From contig NZ_CDWI01000011.1 in NCBI RefSeq assembly GCF_001049495.1, positions 558,001 to 622,000 of the forward strand: a stretch of DNA of 64,000 nucleotides, written 5' to 3'. The notes beneath the pieces are model-generated. The model was given only the letters and a program-made list of their open reading frames with translations, made no database searches and was not told the origin of the DNA. A program made the translations under genes and the position numbers. Shown here piece after piece: positions 35,959 to 44,267 of the stretch. This DNA comes from Microbacterium sp. 3J1. GTDB taxonomy: Bacteria; Actinomycetota; Actinomycetes; Actinomycetales; Microbacteriaceae. Position 1 is the stretch's first letter, and the number at the start of each line of letters is the position of its first letter.

Positions 35959-35983
35959 GGGTCGGGTGGCTCACGGGTCGGGC

Positions 35984-38191
35984 TCAGGCGTTCGCGCGGC
36001 GCACGTCGATGAGCATCGCCTGCTGCGGGTTGAGAGTCGGCAGCGGAACGCCCGCCTGTGTCAGGACCGAGCCGGAGAGACGCACGGGCCCGGCGACGGC
36101 CGCGGTCACCCATGCCGGGTCGTCGCCCTGGTGCCTGCTCGCGCGTCCGAGGTCCTCGCGGACGACGACGTCGTACGCCGACGCGGGATCGAGCCCGGGA
36201 ATGCGGATGCGTCCGGACTGACCCGCGGACGATGTGACGAATCGACTCCACGTGTAGAGCGCCGCCGAACCGTCCTGCGCGACGATGCCGGTGAGGGCGG
36301 TCGCGTCGTCCGCCAGATCGCCGTTCACCACCCGGCCGGTGTGCAGAAGGCCGCGGAACTCGCGGTACAGCGACGCCCAGTGTGCGATCACGGCGAGCTC
36401 CGCCTCGTCCACTGCGGTCAGGTCCTGCTCGATGCCGGCGTGCGCGGTGAGGGCGGTGACCAGGCGGAAGGACAGGTCGGTGTTCCGGGCGGTCGTGTGG
36501 GAGCGCGCGGCGCCGAGGTGCGAGCCGATGAGCTCCGGCGGCACGACGGTTCTCGTCCAGCGCTCGATCTGCACCCGCTCGACGGGGTCGTTGCAGTCCG
36601 AGGCCCACACGCGGTCGGTGCGGTCGAGGATGCCGAGGTCGATGCGCCCTCCGCCGCCCGAACAGGTCTCGATCTCGAGCCCCGGATGCCGCAGACGCAG
36701 TTCGTCGAGCAGCCGGTAGAGGGCGAGCGTCTGACGATGCACGCTCGGCCGGTCTCCGTCGTCGCCACGGGCGACGGCCTCGAGGAGGTCGCGGTTGTGG
36801 TCCCATTTGAGATAGTCGATCGAATGCTCGGCCACGAGACCGTCGATGCGCTCGAGCAGGTACGCGTACGCATCGGGTCGCGCGATGTCCAGGACGTGCT
36901 GGTTCCGTGACTCCGGTCCCAGTCCCTCGGCCGGGCCCAGCACCCAGTCGGGGTGCGCGCGGGCGAGGTCGGAGTCGAGGTTGATCATCTCCGGCTCGAC
37001 CCACAGCCCGAATTGCATCCCGTGGGAGCGGACGACATCGGCGAGCGGGCCGAGGCCCTGCGGCCAGACATCGCCGTCGACGTACCAGTCTCCGAGCCCG
37101 GCATCCGCCTCGCGACGGCCTCGGAACCACCCGTCGTCCAGGACGATGCGCTCGACGCCGACCTCGGAGGCCTTCTCGATCAGGGCGGTGAGGCGCTCGA
37201 GATCGTGGTCGAAGTAGACCGCCTCCCAGGTGTTGAGGACGAGGGGACGCGGCCTTCTCGGATGCGTGGGGCGTGCGCGCAGGCGTCGATGCAGGCGGTC
37301 GGTGACCCCGTCGAGTCCGTTGTCAGCCCACACGAACAGCGCGGTGGGAGCGTCGTAACGATCGCCGTCGTGGAGGATGATCTCGCCGGAATGCAGGCCC
37401 TCGCCCGCGCCGAGCACCGACGAGAAGGCGCCGGCTCCCTCGGTGAGGCGCTCGGCGAGGTAGCGCTGGTCGCCGCTCCACGCGAGGTGGACCGCCCAGA
37501 TCTCGCCGTGCCCGAAACCGAACCCCGCCGTGCCGGTCGCGACGAGGAACGGGGAGTCGTGGCCGGGCTTGCCGCGGTACGCCGCGCGCAGGTGCGTCCC
37601 GAATCCGAACGGCGTCCGCTGCGGCGAGCGCTCGCGGCACCACTTTCCGGTGAAGTCGAGGATCTCGGTCGCACGCTCCGGGAGCGGCATCAGCGCGAGC
37701 ACGCCGTCGAGAGAGTACGCGGTCGATCCGATCCGGGGGCTCAGCGCGGCCTCCCTCACCAGGGACGAGTCCACCGCGAGCACCCCGTGCGCGTCGAGGC
37801 GATAGCGCAGCTCGGTGCGGATGCCGGAGACCGCATCCTCGAACTCGAGCGTGATCGAACCGCCGGCACCGTGCGCCGGGACGGTCACGTCATGGCGCAC
37901 GAGCCGCGGCCGCGGGGTCGTTCCCCGGCCACCGGCGTTGCCTGCGATCGCCGCGGTGCCCGACCACCCCTCGTACTCGGTGGGGAGCACCGAGAAGGCT
38001 CGCGGGATGTCGGGTGAGTTGTTCAGCTGAGCCGGGCCGGCGGTCAGAGCGAGGGCCGATGCCGTCGACTCGGTCAGCTCTCCGAGATCCGTGCCCCAGT
38101 GCAGGATGCGGGGGATCGGATCGGTGATCTCGAGGACGAAGGCGACGCCAGAGGCGCGGAGTGCGACGACGGTGTCGGCACGGGAAGTCAT
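35984..38191 (-). CDS. alpha-galactosidase, GH36
   Basis: A 735-residue cytoplasmic-looking enzyme (no signal peptide). After an N-terminal beta-sandwich (residues 1 to about 310), the TIM barrel contains ERIVLDDGWFRGRR, the nucleophile in YLKWDHNRD (Asp464) and the acid/base region WASDCNDPVERVQIERW, preceded by CSGGGGRIDLGIL. It would hydrolyse alpha-galactosides imported by the divergent ABC system. The promoter region is shared with that system and carries two operator-like sites. The broken GH27 gene lies downstream on the same strand. Confidence 0.95.
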   Translation of the reverse strand: MTSRADTVVALRASGVAFVLEITDPIPRILHWGTDLGELTESTASALALTAGPAQLNNSPDIPRAFSVLPTEYEGWSGTAAIAGNAGGRGTTPRPRLVRHDVTVPAHGAGGSITLEFEDAVSGIRTELRYRLDAHGVLAVDSSLVREAALSPRIGSTAYSLDGVLALMPLPERATEILDFTGKWCRERSPQRTPFGFGTHLRAAYRGKPGHDSPFLVATGTAGFGFGHGEIWAVHLAWSGDQRYLAERLTEGAGAFSSVLGAGEGLHSGEIILHDGDRYDAPTALFVWADNGLDGVTDRLHRRLRARPTHPRRPRPLVLNTWEAVYFDHDLERLTALIEKASEVGVERIVLDDGWFRGRREADAGLGDWYVDGDVWPQGLGPLADVVRSHGMQFGLWVEPEMINLDSDLARAHPDWVLGPAEGLGPESRNQHVLDIARPDAYAYLLERIDGLVAEHSIDYLKWDHNRDLLEAVARGDDGDRPSVHRQTLALYRLLDELRLRHPGLEIETCSGGGGRIDLGILDRTDRVWASDCNDPVERVQIERWTRTVVPPELIGSHLGAARSHTTARNTDLSFRLVTALTAHAGIEQDLTAVDEAELAVIAHWASLYREFRGLLHTGRVVNGDLADDATALTGIVAQDGSAALYTWSRFVTSSAGQSGRIRIPGLDPASAYDVVVREDLGRASRHQGDDPAWVTAAVAGPVRLSGSVLTQAGVPLPTLNPQQAMLIDVRRANA

Positions 38192-38211
38192 GGGATGGAG
38201 ACCCTCCGGTA

Positions 38212-38238
38212 GTTACTTGACAACGTCAATAAACCACG
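38212..38238. promoter_or_regulatory. operator-like site 1 with embedded -35 of the ABC operon
   Basis: On the plus strand TTACTTGACAACGTCAATAA followed by ACCACG. TTGACA (38218-38223) fits as the -35 of a promoter whose -10 would be TGGAAT (38241-38246, 17-base spacer). The inner TTGACNNNGTCAA is palindromic. The same pattern occurs in inverted orientation at 38311-38337 and upstream of the GH95 gene. Confidence 0.65.
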
Positions 38239-38310
38239 TTTGGAATGGACGTGCAAGCAGTGGCCGCACATCGGGGTGTGGAAAACCCATCGTTTACATT
38301 TGCCCGACGT

Positions 38311-38337
38311 CGTGGTTTTATTACGACGTAAAGTAAT
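38311..38337. promoter_or_regulatory. operator-like site 2 in the divergent GH36/ABC promoter region
   Basis: Read on the minus strand, ATTACTTTACGTCGTAATAA then AACCACG, a near copy of site 1 in the opposite direction. The plus-strand form is ATTAC-N8-GTAAT (38320-38337). It probably controls the GH36 promoter, although a -10 for that direction is not clear. Confidence 0.6.
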
Positions 38338-38356
38338 CATGCCCAGGAGGGCGATC

Positions 38357-39331
38357 ATGAAGCTCAGTGCTGAGCACGCACCACCCACGGAGGTCTCGCC
38401 ACCGAGTCCCCGCCGCTCCACCAGACGGTCGAGACTCGTACGGAGCCTGCGCCGCTACTGGCAGCTCTACCTGCTGCTCCTTCTGCCGGTGATCTGGTTC
38501 ATCGTGTTCCGGTACGTGCCCATGGCGAACGCCATCATCGCGTTCAAGAACTACAACCCGATCGACGGCGTGTGGGGGAGTCCCTGGGTCGGATTCGACA
38601 ACTTCACGAACCTCTTCGGCAATCCGGTCTTCCCGCGACTGGTGGGCAACACCTTCATCCTCGCGGCGTACACGCTCATCGCCAGCTTCCCGTTGCCGAT
38701 CATCCTCGCGCTCGCTCTGAACGAGGTGCGCCTGCGCTTCTTCACGCGCACCGTCCAGCTGGTCACCTACGCCCCGTACTTCATCTCCACGGTGGTCGTC
38801 GTCTCCATGACGATCCTGCTCCTGTCCCCGCGGGTCGGCCTCCTCGGCCGCACGTTCAGCTTCTTCGGGGCCGGGCAGGTGGATCTGCTCGCCGATGCCG
38901 ACTTCTTCCGCCACATCTACGTCGCGACCGACATCTGGACGACGACCGGCTATTCGGCCGTGATCTACCTCGCGGCCCTCGCCTCGGTGGACACCTCGCT
39001 CTACGAGGCCGCGAAGATCGACGGAGCGTCCCGGCTGCAGAAGATCTGGAACGTCGACATCCCGGCGCTGCTGCCGACGGCATCCATCATCCTCATCCTC
39101 GGCGTCGGCAACATCATGGCGATCGGCTTCGAGAAGGCGTTCCTCCTGCAGAACGCGTTGAACCTCTCGACCTCCGAGATCATCCCGACGTACGTGTACA
39201 AGACCGGCATCCTCAACGCGAACTTCAGTCTGGGAGCGACGATTGGACTCTTCAACGCCGTCATCAGCCTCGTGCTCCTGCTCGTGGTGAACACGGTGTC
39301 CAAGCGAGTGACGGGAAACGGACTGTGGTGA
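38357..39331 (+). CDS. ABC sugar permease, LplB/polysaccharide type
   Basis: A 324-residue permease with six helices. The EAA loop EAAKIDGASRLQKIWNVDIP and the early FRYVPMANAIIAFKNYNP are typical of the LplB/AlgM1 branch of CUT1 importers that take up oligosaccharides. ATG 38357 has AGGAGG seven bases before; another ATG at 38339 is upstream of that ribosome site and is rejected. Its stop overlaps the GTG of the next permease. Confidence 0.92.
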   Translation: MKLSAEHAPPTEVSPPSPRRSTRRSRLVRSLRRYWQLYLLLLLPVIWFIVFRYVPMANAIIAFKNYNPIDGVWGSPWVGFDNFTNLFGNPVFPRLVGNTFILAAYTLIASFPLPIILALALNEVRLRFFTRTVQLVTYAPYFISTVVVVSMTILLLSPRVGLLGRTFSFFGAGQVDLLADADFFRHIYVATDIWTTTGYSAVIYLAALASVDTSLYEAAKIDGASRLQKIWNVDIPALLPTASIILILGVGNIMAIGFEKAFLLQNALNLSTSEIIPTYVYKTGILNANFSLGATIGLFNAVISLVLLLVVNTVSKRVTGNGLW

Positions 39332-40305
39332 CCACGATCAACACCGAGGCGCTTCTCACCGAGGAGATCGTCGTCGCGAGGAACGACAGGCGGCGCCCCA
39401 GACGCGATCCGCTCACCCGGGGCGTCAAGGTCAGGGAGACGAGGGCCGACCGCGTCTTCGTCGTCGCCGCGTACATCCTGCTCACGGTCTTCCTCCTCGT
39501 GGTGCTGCTGCCGCTGCTCAACATCCTCGCCAGCTCGCTCTCGAGCCCTCAGGCCGTCTCCTCGGGGCGGGTGCTGTTCTGGCCGGTCGAGTTCACGTTC
39601 CGCGGCTACGAGGAGGCACTGGGCAACCCGGCCATCCTGCGCGGATTCGGCAACTCGCTGTTCTACACCGTCGTGGGCACGCTCATCAGCGTCCTGGGCA
39701 CGGTGGCCATCGCCTACCCGCTGTCCCGTGCACAGCTCTTCGGACGCAAGGTCATCACCGGGGGCGTCGTCTTCACGATGCTCTTCACCGGCGGCGTGAT
39801 CCCGATGTATCTCGTCGTCCAGTCCCTCGGACTGCTGGACACGCGCTGGTCGATGCTCCTGCCGAACGCGATCGGCGTCTGGCAGGTCATCATCGCGATC
39901 GTGTACTTCCGCTCCTCGGTGCCGGACGAGGTCTACGAGGCGGCCCAGCTCGACGGGGCATCGGAGCTCCGCATCCTCTGGACCATCGTGGTCCCGCTCG
40001 CCAAGCCCCTGCTCGCGGTCATCGCCCTGATGTACGCCATCATGCAGTGGAACTCCTACTTCGACGCCCTGCTCTATCTGCGCAACGCCGACCTGCAGCC
40101 GCTCCAGCTCGTCCTCCGAGGTCTGCTGATCCTCAACGACGCCGGCGGCGGAGGGGACGTTGCCGAGCAGCTGCGTCGCCGCGAGCTCGCCGACCTGCTG
40201 CGGTACTCGACCGTCGTGATCGCCACGATCCCGATGCTCGTCGCCTACCCGTTCGTCGCGAAGTACTTCAACAAGGGGATCATGGTCGGCGCCGTCAAGG
40301 GCTGA
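39328..40305 (+). CDS. ABC sugar permease, YtcP/LplC type
   Basis: A 325-residue partner permease. After a basic N-terminus (residues 1-45) come six helices with loop YEAAQLDGASELRILWTIV and the LplC-type end YFNKGIMVGAVKG. Start is GTG 39328, overlapping the upstream TGA. With the previous permease it forms the membrane channel; no ATPase gene is nearby, as is common for this family, which shares an MsmK/MsiK-type ATPase. Confidence 0.92.
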   Translation: MTTINTEALLTEEIVVARNDRRRPRRDPLTRGVKVRETRADRVFVVAAYILLTVFLLVVLLPLLNILASSLSSPQAVSSGRVLFWPVEFTFRGYEEALGNPAILRGFGNSLFYTVVGTLISVLGTVAIAYPLSRAQLFGRKVITGGVVFTMLFTGGVIPMYLVVQSLGLLDTRWSMLLPNAIGVWQVIIAIVYFRSSVPDEVYEAAQLDGASELRILWTIVVPLAKPLLAVIALMYAIMQWNSYFDALLYLRNADLQPLQLVLRGLLILNDAGGGGDVAEQLRRRELADLLRYSTVVIATIPMLVAYPFVAKYFNKGIMVGAVKG

Positions 40306-40371
40306 CACGACCCCTCCCACAGACCCACCACGCACACCCGCACACAGGAACCGGTCAAAGGAGATTCCGGC

Positions 40372-42000
40372 ATGACACACCGCATCACACGAGGCGCGAT
40401 CGCTGCGGCGACCGTCGTCGCGACGGGACTGGCGCTCGCCGCCTGCACCCCGCCCAGCGACGACAACGGTCAGCTCGTCGCGTTCGGCCCGCAGGGCGAG
40501 AACGGCTCGCTCGAGGACAACCAGTTCACACAGCTGCTGGAGGAGAAGCTCGACATCGACTTCGACTGGCAGACGACCACCTACGACGGAAGCGTCGCGG
40601 GGGAGAAGCGTCAGGTGTCGCTCGCCAGCGGCGACTATCCCGACGCCTACTTCCTCGTGCCGTGGGTCGACGCGTTCTCGCGCGCCGAGATCCTCAAGTA
40701 CGGCCAGCAGGGCGTCCTCCTCCCGCTCGAGGACCTCATCGACGAGTACGCACCGAACCTCAAGGAGCGGTTCGAGGAGAAGCCCGACTGGAAGCAGTCG
40801 GTCACCGCGCCCGACGGTCATATCTACGCGATCACGCAATGGACCGAGTGCTACCACTGCAGCTACCCGTCGAAGCTCTGGGTCAACAGCACCTGGCTGG
40901 ACAAGCTCGGGCTCGAGCAGCCGACCACCACGGAAGAGCTCCGCGACATGCTGCGCGCCTTCAAGAACGACGACCCGAACGGCAACGGGCAGCCCGACGA
41001 GGTCGCGCTCAGCGCCTCCGCGTCGGAGCCGGTCATCAACTACTTCATGAACGCCTTCACCTACGCTCCGTACGGCTCGCCGTCGAGCCCGCCGCCGCTG
41101 GTGCTCGACGGCGACGAGGTCACGCTCTCGGCCACCACCGACGGCTGGCGCGCCGGACTCCAGTACATCTCCTCACTCGCCGACGAGGGCCTGATCGACA
41201 CCGCGTCGTTCACGCAGAACGGCGAGGCGCTGCGCGCTCTCGGCGACAACGCCGGGGCGGAGATCCTCGGGGCGGCGGCGGTCCTGCATCCGTACGAGAT
41301 CGTCACCGCCGATTCGCCGGACGGCCGGGACACGCACTACGACGCCGTGCCGCCAGTCAAGGGCCCCGACGGCACGCAGTACGCGACGTACCGATCGCCG
41401 GTGAGCCCGCTGGGCATGTTCGCGCTGACGAACAAGTCGACAGAGGACGAGCGCATCAAGGCCATCAAGGTCATCGACTACCTCGTCACCGACGAGGGCG
41501 ACCGCCTGGGTGCCATGGGTCCCGAGGGCGAGGCGTGGGTCCCTGCCGAAGAGGGCGACGTCGCACTCGACCCGGAGCTCGAGCCGACGTTCACACCGCT
41601 CACCTACGACGAGACGTCGAACGCCGCCTGGCGCTCGATGGGGCAGTACTGGGATTCGCTCGAGTACCGCAACTCGCAGGTCGTCCCGGAGGACATCTAC
41701 TCCCCGGACGGCTACGAGCGTCGTCTGCTCTACGCATCGCAGGCGTACGAGCCCTACGCACCGGACGAGAGCCTGCTCTTCCCGGTCGAGAAGCTGTGGC
41801 CTGATCCCGAGACGTCGGCCGAGCTCGCCGAGCTGCAGACCAACATCTCGACGTACATCACGCAGGCTCAGGCGGAGTTCGTCACGGGCCAGCGCGACAT
41901 CGAGGACGATGCGACGTGGGACGCCTACGCGGCCGACCTCGAGGGACTCGGCCTCTCCCGCTACCTCGAGCTGCTGCAGGAGCTGTACGAGGCGATCTGA
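40372..42000 (+). CDS. extracellular oligosaccharide-binding lipoprotein (LplA type)
   Basis: A 542-residue receptor with signal peptide and lipobox LALAAC. The fold is that of LplA/AlgQ proteins. DPNGNGQPDE (about residues 200-209) matches the calcium-binding loop of AlgQ-type receptors, and the conserved YRSPVSPLGMFALTNKS lies further on. AAAGGAGA precedes the ATG. It ends the three-gene transport operon and is followed by a strong hairpin. The GH36 and GH27 neighbours suggest a galactose-containing ligand. Confidence 0.92.
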   Translation: MTHRITRGAIAAATVVATGLALAACTPPSDDNGQLVAFGPQGENGSLEDNQFTQLLEEKLDIDFDWQTTTYDGSVAGEKRQVSLASGDYPDAYFLVPWVDAFSRAEILKYGQQGVLLPLEDLIDEYAPNLKERFEEKPDWKQSVTAPDGHIYAITQWTECYHCSYPSKLWVNSTWLDKLGLEQPTTTEELRDMLRAFKNDDPNGNGQPDEVALSASASEPVINYFMNAFTYAPYGSPSSPPPLVLDGDEVTLSATTDGWRAGLQYISSLADEGLIDTASFTQNGEALRALGDNAGAEILGAAAVLHPYEIVTADSPDGRDTHYDAVPPVKGPDGTQYATYRSPVSPLGMFALTNKSTEDERIKAIKVIDYLVTDEGDRLGAMGPEGEAWVPAEEGDVALDPELEPTFTPLTYDETSNAAWRSMGQYWDSLEYRNSQVVPEDIYSPDGYERRLLYASQAYEPYAPDESLLFPVEKLWPDPETSAELAELQTNISTYITQAQAEFVTGQRDIEDDATWDAYAADLEGLGLSRYLELLQELYEAI

Positions 42001-42009
42001 CGACGGGAG

Positions 42010-42041
42010 GTGCGTGGGGCGGACGATTCCGCCCCACGCAC
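42010..42041 (+). terminator. hairpin terminator of the sugar ABC operon
   Basis: Perfect 14-bp inverted repeat with a four-base loop (42010-42023 with 42028-42041), ten bases after the receptor stop, followed by TTCT. Confidence 0.85.
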
Positions 42042-42094
42042 TTCTGCGTGGGGAAGGCGTGCGACGTGCGACAGCGGTGCGCTCGGACGACGGG

Positions 42095-43261
42095 TCAGCG
42101 GACGAGGGACTGGATGGCCGCTGCGGCGGCGCCGCGGGCCCAGTCCTCGAAGGTGTGCGGCCGGGTCACGATGCGGCAGCGCACCGCGGCACCGAACGCG
42201 TGGGCCTCGAAGGCGTCGCGCAGTGTCTTCTCGAAGAGATCGAAGTCCGAGACCCCCTCGCCGCCGATGATGACGACCTCGGGGCCGGTGAGGTTCACGA
42301 GCGTGGCGATGGCCGTGCCGATGAGCGCGGCCGCCGCACGGAACGCGGCGTCGGCATCGGGGTCGCCGGCGTGTGCGAGCGCGACAGCCTCGGCGATCGC
42401 GACCGGTCGTCCGAGGGCGGTGGAGACCGCGTTCTCGATCGCGCCGGTCGATGCCGCGGCCTCGACGCAGCCGCGCCGACCGCAGGGGCAGACCAGAGCG
42501 GGGTCGGCGAGGGGGAGGTGGCCGATCTCGCCGGCGACACCGAAGGCGCCGCTGACGACCTCGCCGTTCAGATGCAGGCCGCTGCCGATGCCGCGGCCGA
42601 TCGTGACGATGGCGAAGGATGCCGTGCCGAGACCAACGCCGAACCAGTGCTCGCCGATCGTCAGCGCATGGACGTCGTTCTCGAGCGTCACGGGCCAGGG
42701 CAGGCGCTCCTGCAGCAGGTCGGCGAGAGGGACGTCGGCCCAGCCCATGATGTTGGACTCCCGCACGATGCCGCTCGAGCCGTCGACGTCTCCCGATACG
42801 GAGACGCCGACCCCGGCGATGGCGGATGCTGCCGCACCCAGCGCCGTCTCGAGATCGGTCACGACCTCGACGATCGCTTCGATCACCGCGTGCGGATCGT
42901 CTTCGGAGAGAGCCTTTCTTCCGCTGGCCAGGACGGTGGTCGCCAGGTCGGTCGCCACGGCGATCACCTCGTCCACGTTGACCTTCACGCCGATCATGAC
43001 CATCGACTCGAGGACGATCGACACGGGGCTCACGGGGCGTCCCGGAGTTCCGTCCCGGTGCGGGGCCGGGGGCGCGTCGACCAGTCCTGCCGCGACCAGC
43101 GGTGCGACCGCCTTGGTCACGGCCGCCTGAGAGAGTCCGGTCTCCCGTGCGATGTCGATGCGACTGATGGGGCTGCGCGTGAGGATCGTCTCGAAGACCC
43201 GCGAACCCGCGTCGGAGGCCGAGCGGATGAGGGTCGTGCGCGCGGCGGTGTCGTGGTCCAT
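42095..43261 (-). CDS. ROK-family transcriptional regulator
   Basis: A 388-residue repressor of the ROK (NagC/XylR) type. An N-terminal winged helix (residues 15-70, SRIDIARETGLSQAAVTKAV) is followed by the ROK sugar-kinase-like domain, including the zinc motif CPCGRRGCVEAAAS and the ATP-like loop before it. It is the last gene of the GH95-esterase-ROK operon, 22 bases after the esterase. It is the natural candidate to bind the three operator-like sites of this locus; the inducer would be a sugar released by the encoded enzymes. Confidence 0.92.
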   Translation of the reverse strand: MDHDTAARTTLIRSASDAGSRVFETILTRSPISRIDIARETGLSQAAVTKAVAPLVAAGLVDAPPAPHRDGTPGRPVSPVSIVLESMVMIGVKVNVDEVIAVATDLATTVLASGRKALSEDDPHAVIEAIVEVVTDLETALGAAASAIAGVGVSVSGDVDGSSGIVRESNIMGWADVPLADLLQERLPWPVTLENDVHALTIGEHWFGVGLGTASFAIVTIGRGIGSGLHLNGEVVSGAFGVAGEIGHLPLADPALVCPCGRRGCVEAAASTGAIENAVSTALGRPVAIAEAVALAHAGDPDADAAFRAAAALIGTAIATLVNLTGPEVVIIGGEGVSDFDLFEKTLRDAFEAHAFGAAVRCRIVTRPHTFEDWARGAAAAAIQSLVR

Positions 43262-43283
43262 CAGGTCCTTCAGTCGGTGTCGG

Positions 43284-44267
43284 CTATCGTAGCGAATCGG
43301 CCGATTCGCGCGCCGGTACGGCCGGCGACAGATGTCGGGCCGCGAACTCCAGGGCGTTCTCCTCGTCGAGGTCGCCGCCGGCTTCGTGGCCGTTGTGCGG
43401 CCACAGCACGATGGTCTTCTCGCCCCCGTACGCCGTGAACGCCGGGAGGACCGTCGAGGGAGGGGCGATCCCGTCGAGGAGGCCCGTGCTCAGCAGGGCC
43501 GGCGCCGTGGCGCGCTTCGCGTGGTTGACGCCGTCGAAGTAGCGCAGCGTGTCGAGAGCGACGGAGGTGTCTGCTCGACGGTCGGCGAAGTACTGCCTCA
43601 GAAGGGTGTACGGATGCTCCGAGCTCAGCGTCGCGGCCGTGTCGAGTTCGCAGAGGAACGGCGCCTGCACGATGGCGACGGCGATATCGGGAACGAGAGA
43701 GGCGATCGCGAGAGCGATGCCGCCGCCCTGGCTCGCGCCTACCGCTCCGACCCTCGCCGGGTCCACGAACTCGATCGCCCGCAGTGCATCGACGGCGCGG
43801 GCCGCATCCGCGTAGACCCGTCGGTAGTAGTACTCCTGCGGGGAGCGAAGGCCGCGGGTGAGGAATCCGCCCGCAGACGGACCGCCGTCGGCGTGGTCGT
43901 CGTCGGTGTCGCCATGACCCTGCCCGCGCGCGTCGACCACGAGGTGTGCGTACCCCGCCGACGCCCAGCGAAGGTCCCGCAACGCGTGACCGCGACCGTT
44001 GCCGTATCCGAAGAACTGGACGATGCCGGGCAGCGGTCCGCTGGCGCCGCGGGGGAGGCGCAGCCACGCGCGGATCGGGGTGCCGCCGAAGCCGCGGAAC
44101 GACACGTCGTAGACGTCGATCTGCGTCAGACGGGTCGAGTGGGGCGCCAGCCTGAGGTCGAGGGGCAGGCTCCGTGTCACAGCGAGCGTCTCCGCCCAGA
44201 ACGCGTCGAAGTCGTCGGGCTCGGTCTGCGTGGTGGGGACGTCGACCGTCGCCGGCTCACCGCGCAC
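43284..44267 (-). CDS. acetylxylan esterase / cephalosporin-C deacetylase family (AXE1)
   Basis: A 327-residue alpha/beta hydrolase of the AXE1 family: RGQGHGDTDDDHADGG, the YYYRRVYADAARAVDAL helix and nucleophile GASQGGG (Ser near 185), with the catalytic His in NGHEAGG near 297. These enzymes remove acetyl groups from xylo-oligosaccharides and other acetylated sugars in the cytoplasm. Start is GTG at 44267, inside the end of the GH95 gene (11-base overlap), so translation is probably coupled. Confidence 0.9.
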   Translation of the reverse strand: MRGEPATVDVPTTQTEPDDFDAFWAETLAVTRSLPLDLRLAPHSTRLTQIDVYDVSFRGFGGTPIRAWLRLPRGASGPLPGIVQFFGYGNGRGHALRDLRWASAGYAHLVVDARGQGHGDTDDDHADGGPSAGGFLTRGLRSPQEYYYRRVYADAARAVDALRAIEFVDPARVGAVGASQGGGIALAIASLVPDIAVAIVQAPFLCELDTAATLSSEHPYTLLRQYFADRRADTSVALDTLRYFDGVNHAKRATAPALLSTGLLDGIAPPSTVLPAFTAYGGEKTIVLWPHNGHEAGGDLDEENALEFAARHLSPAVPARESADSLR

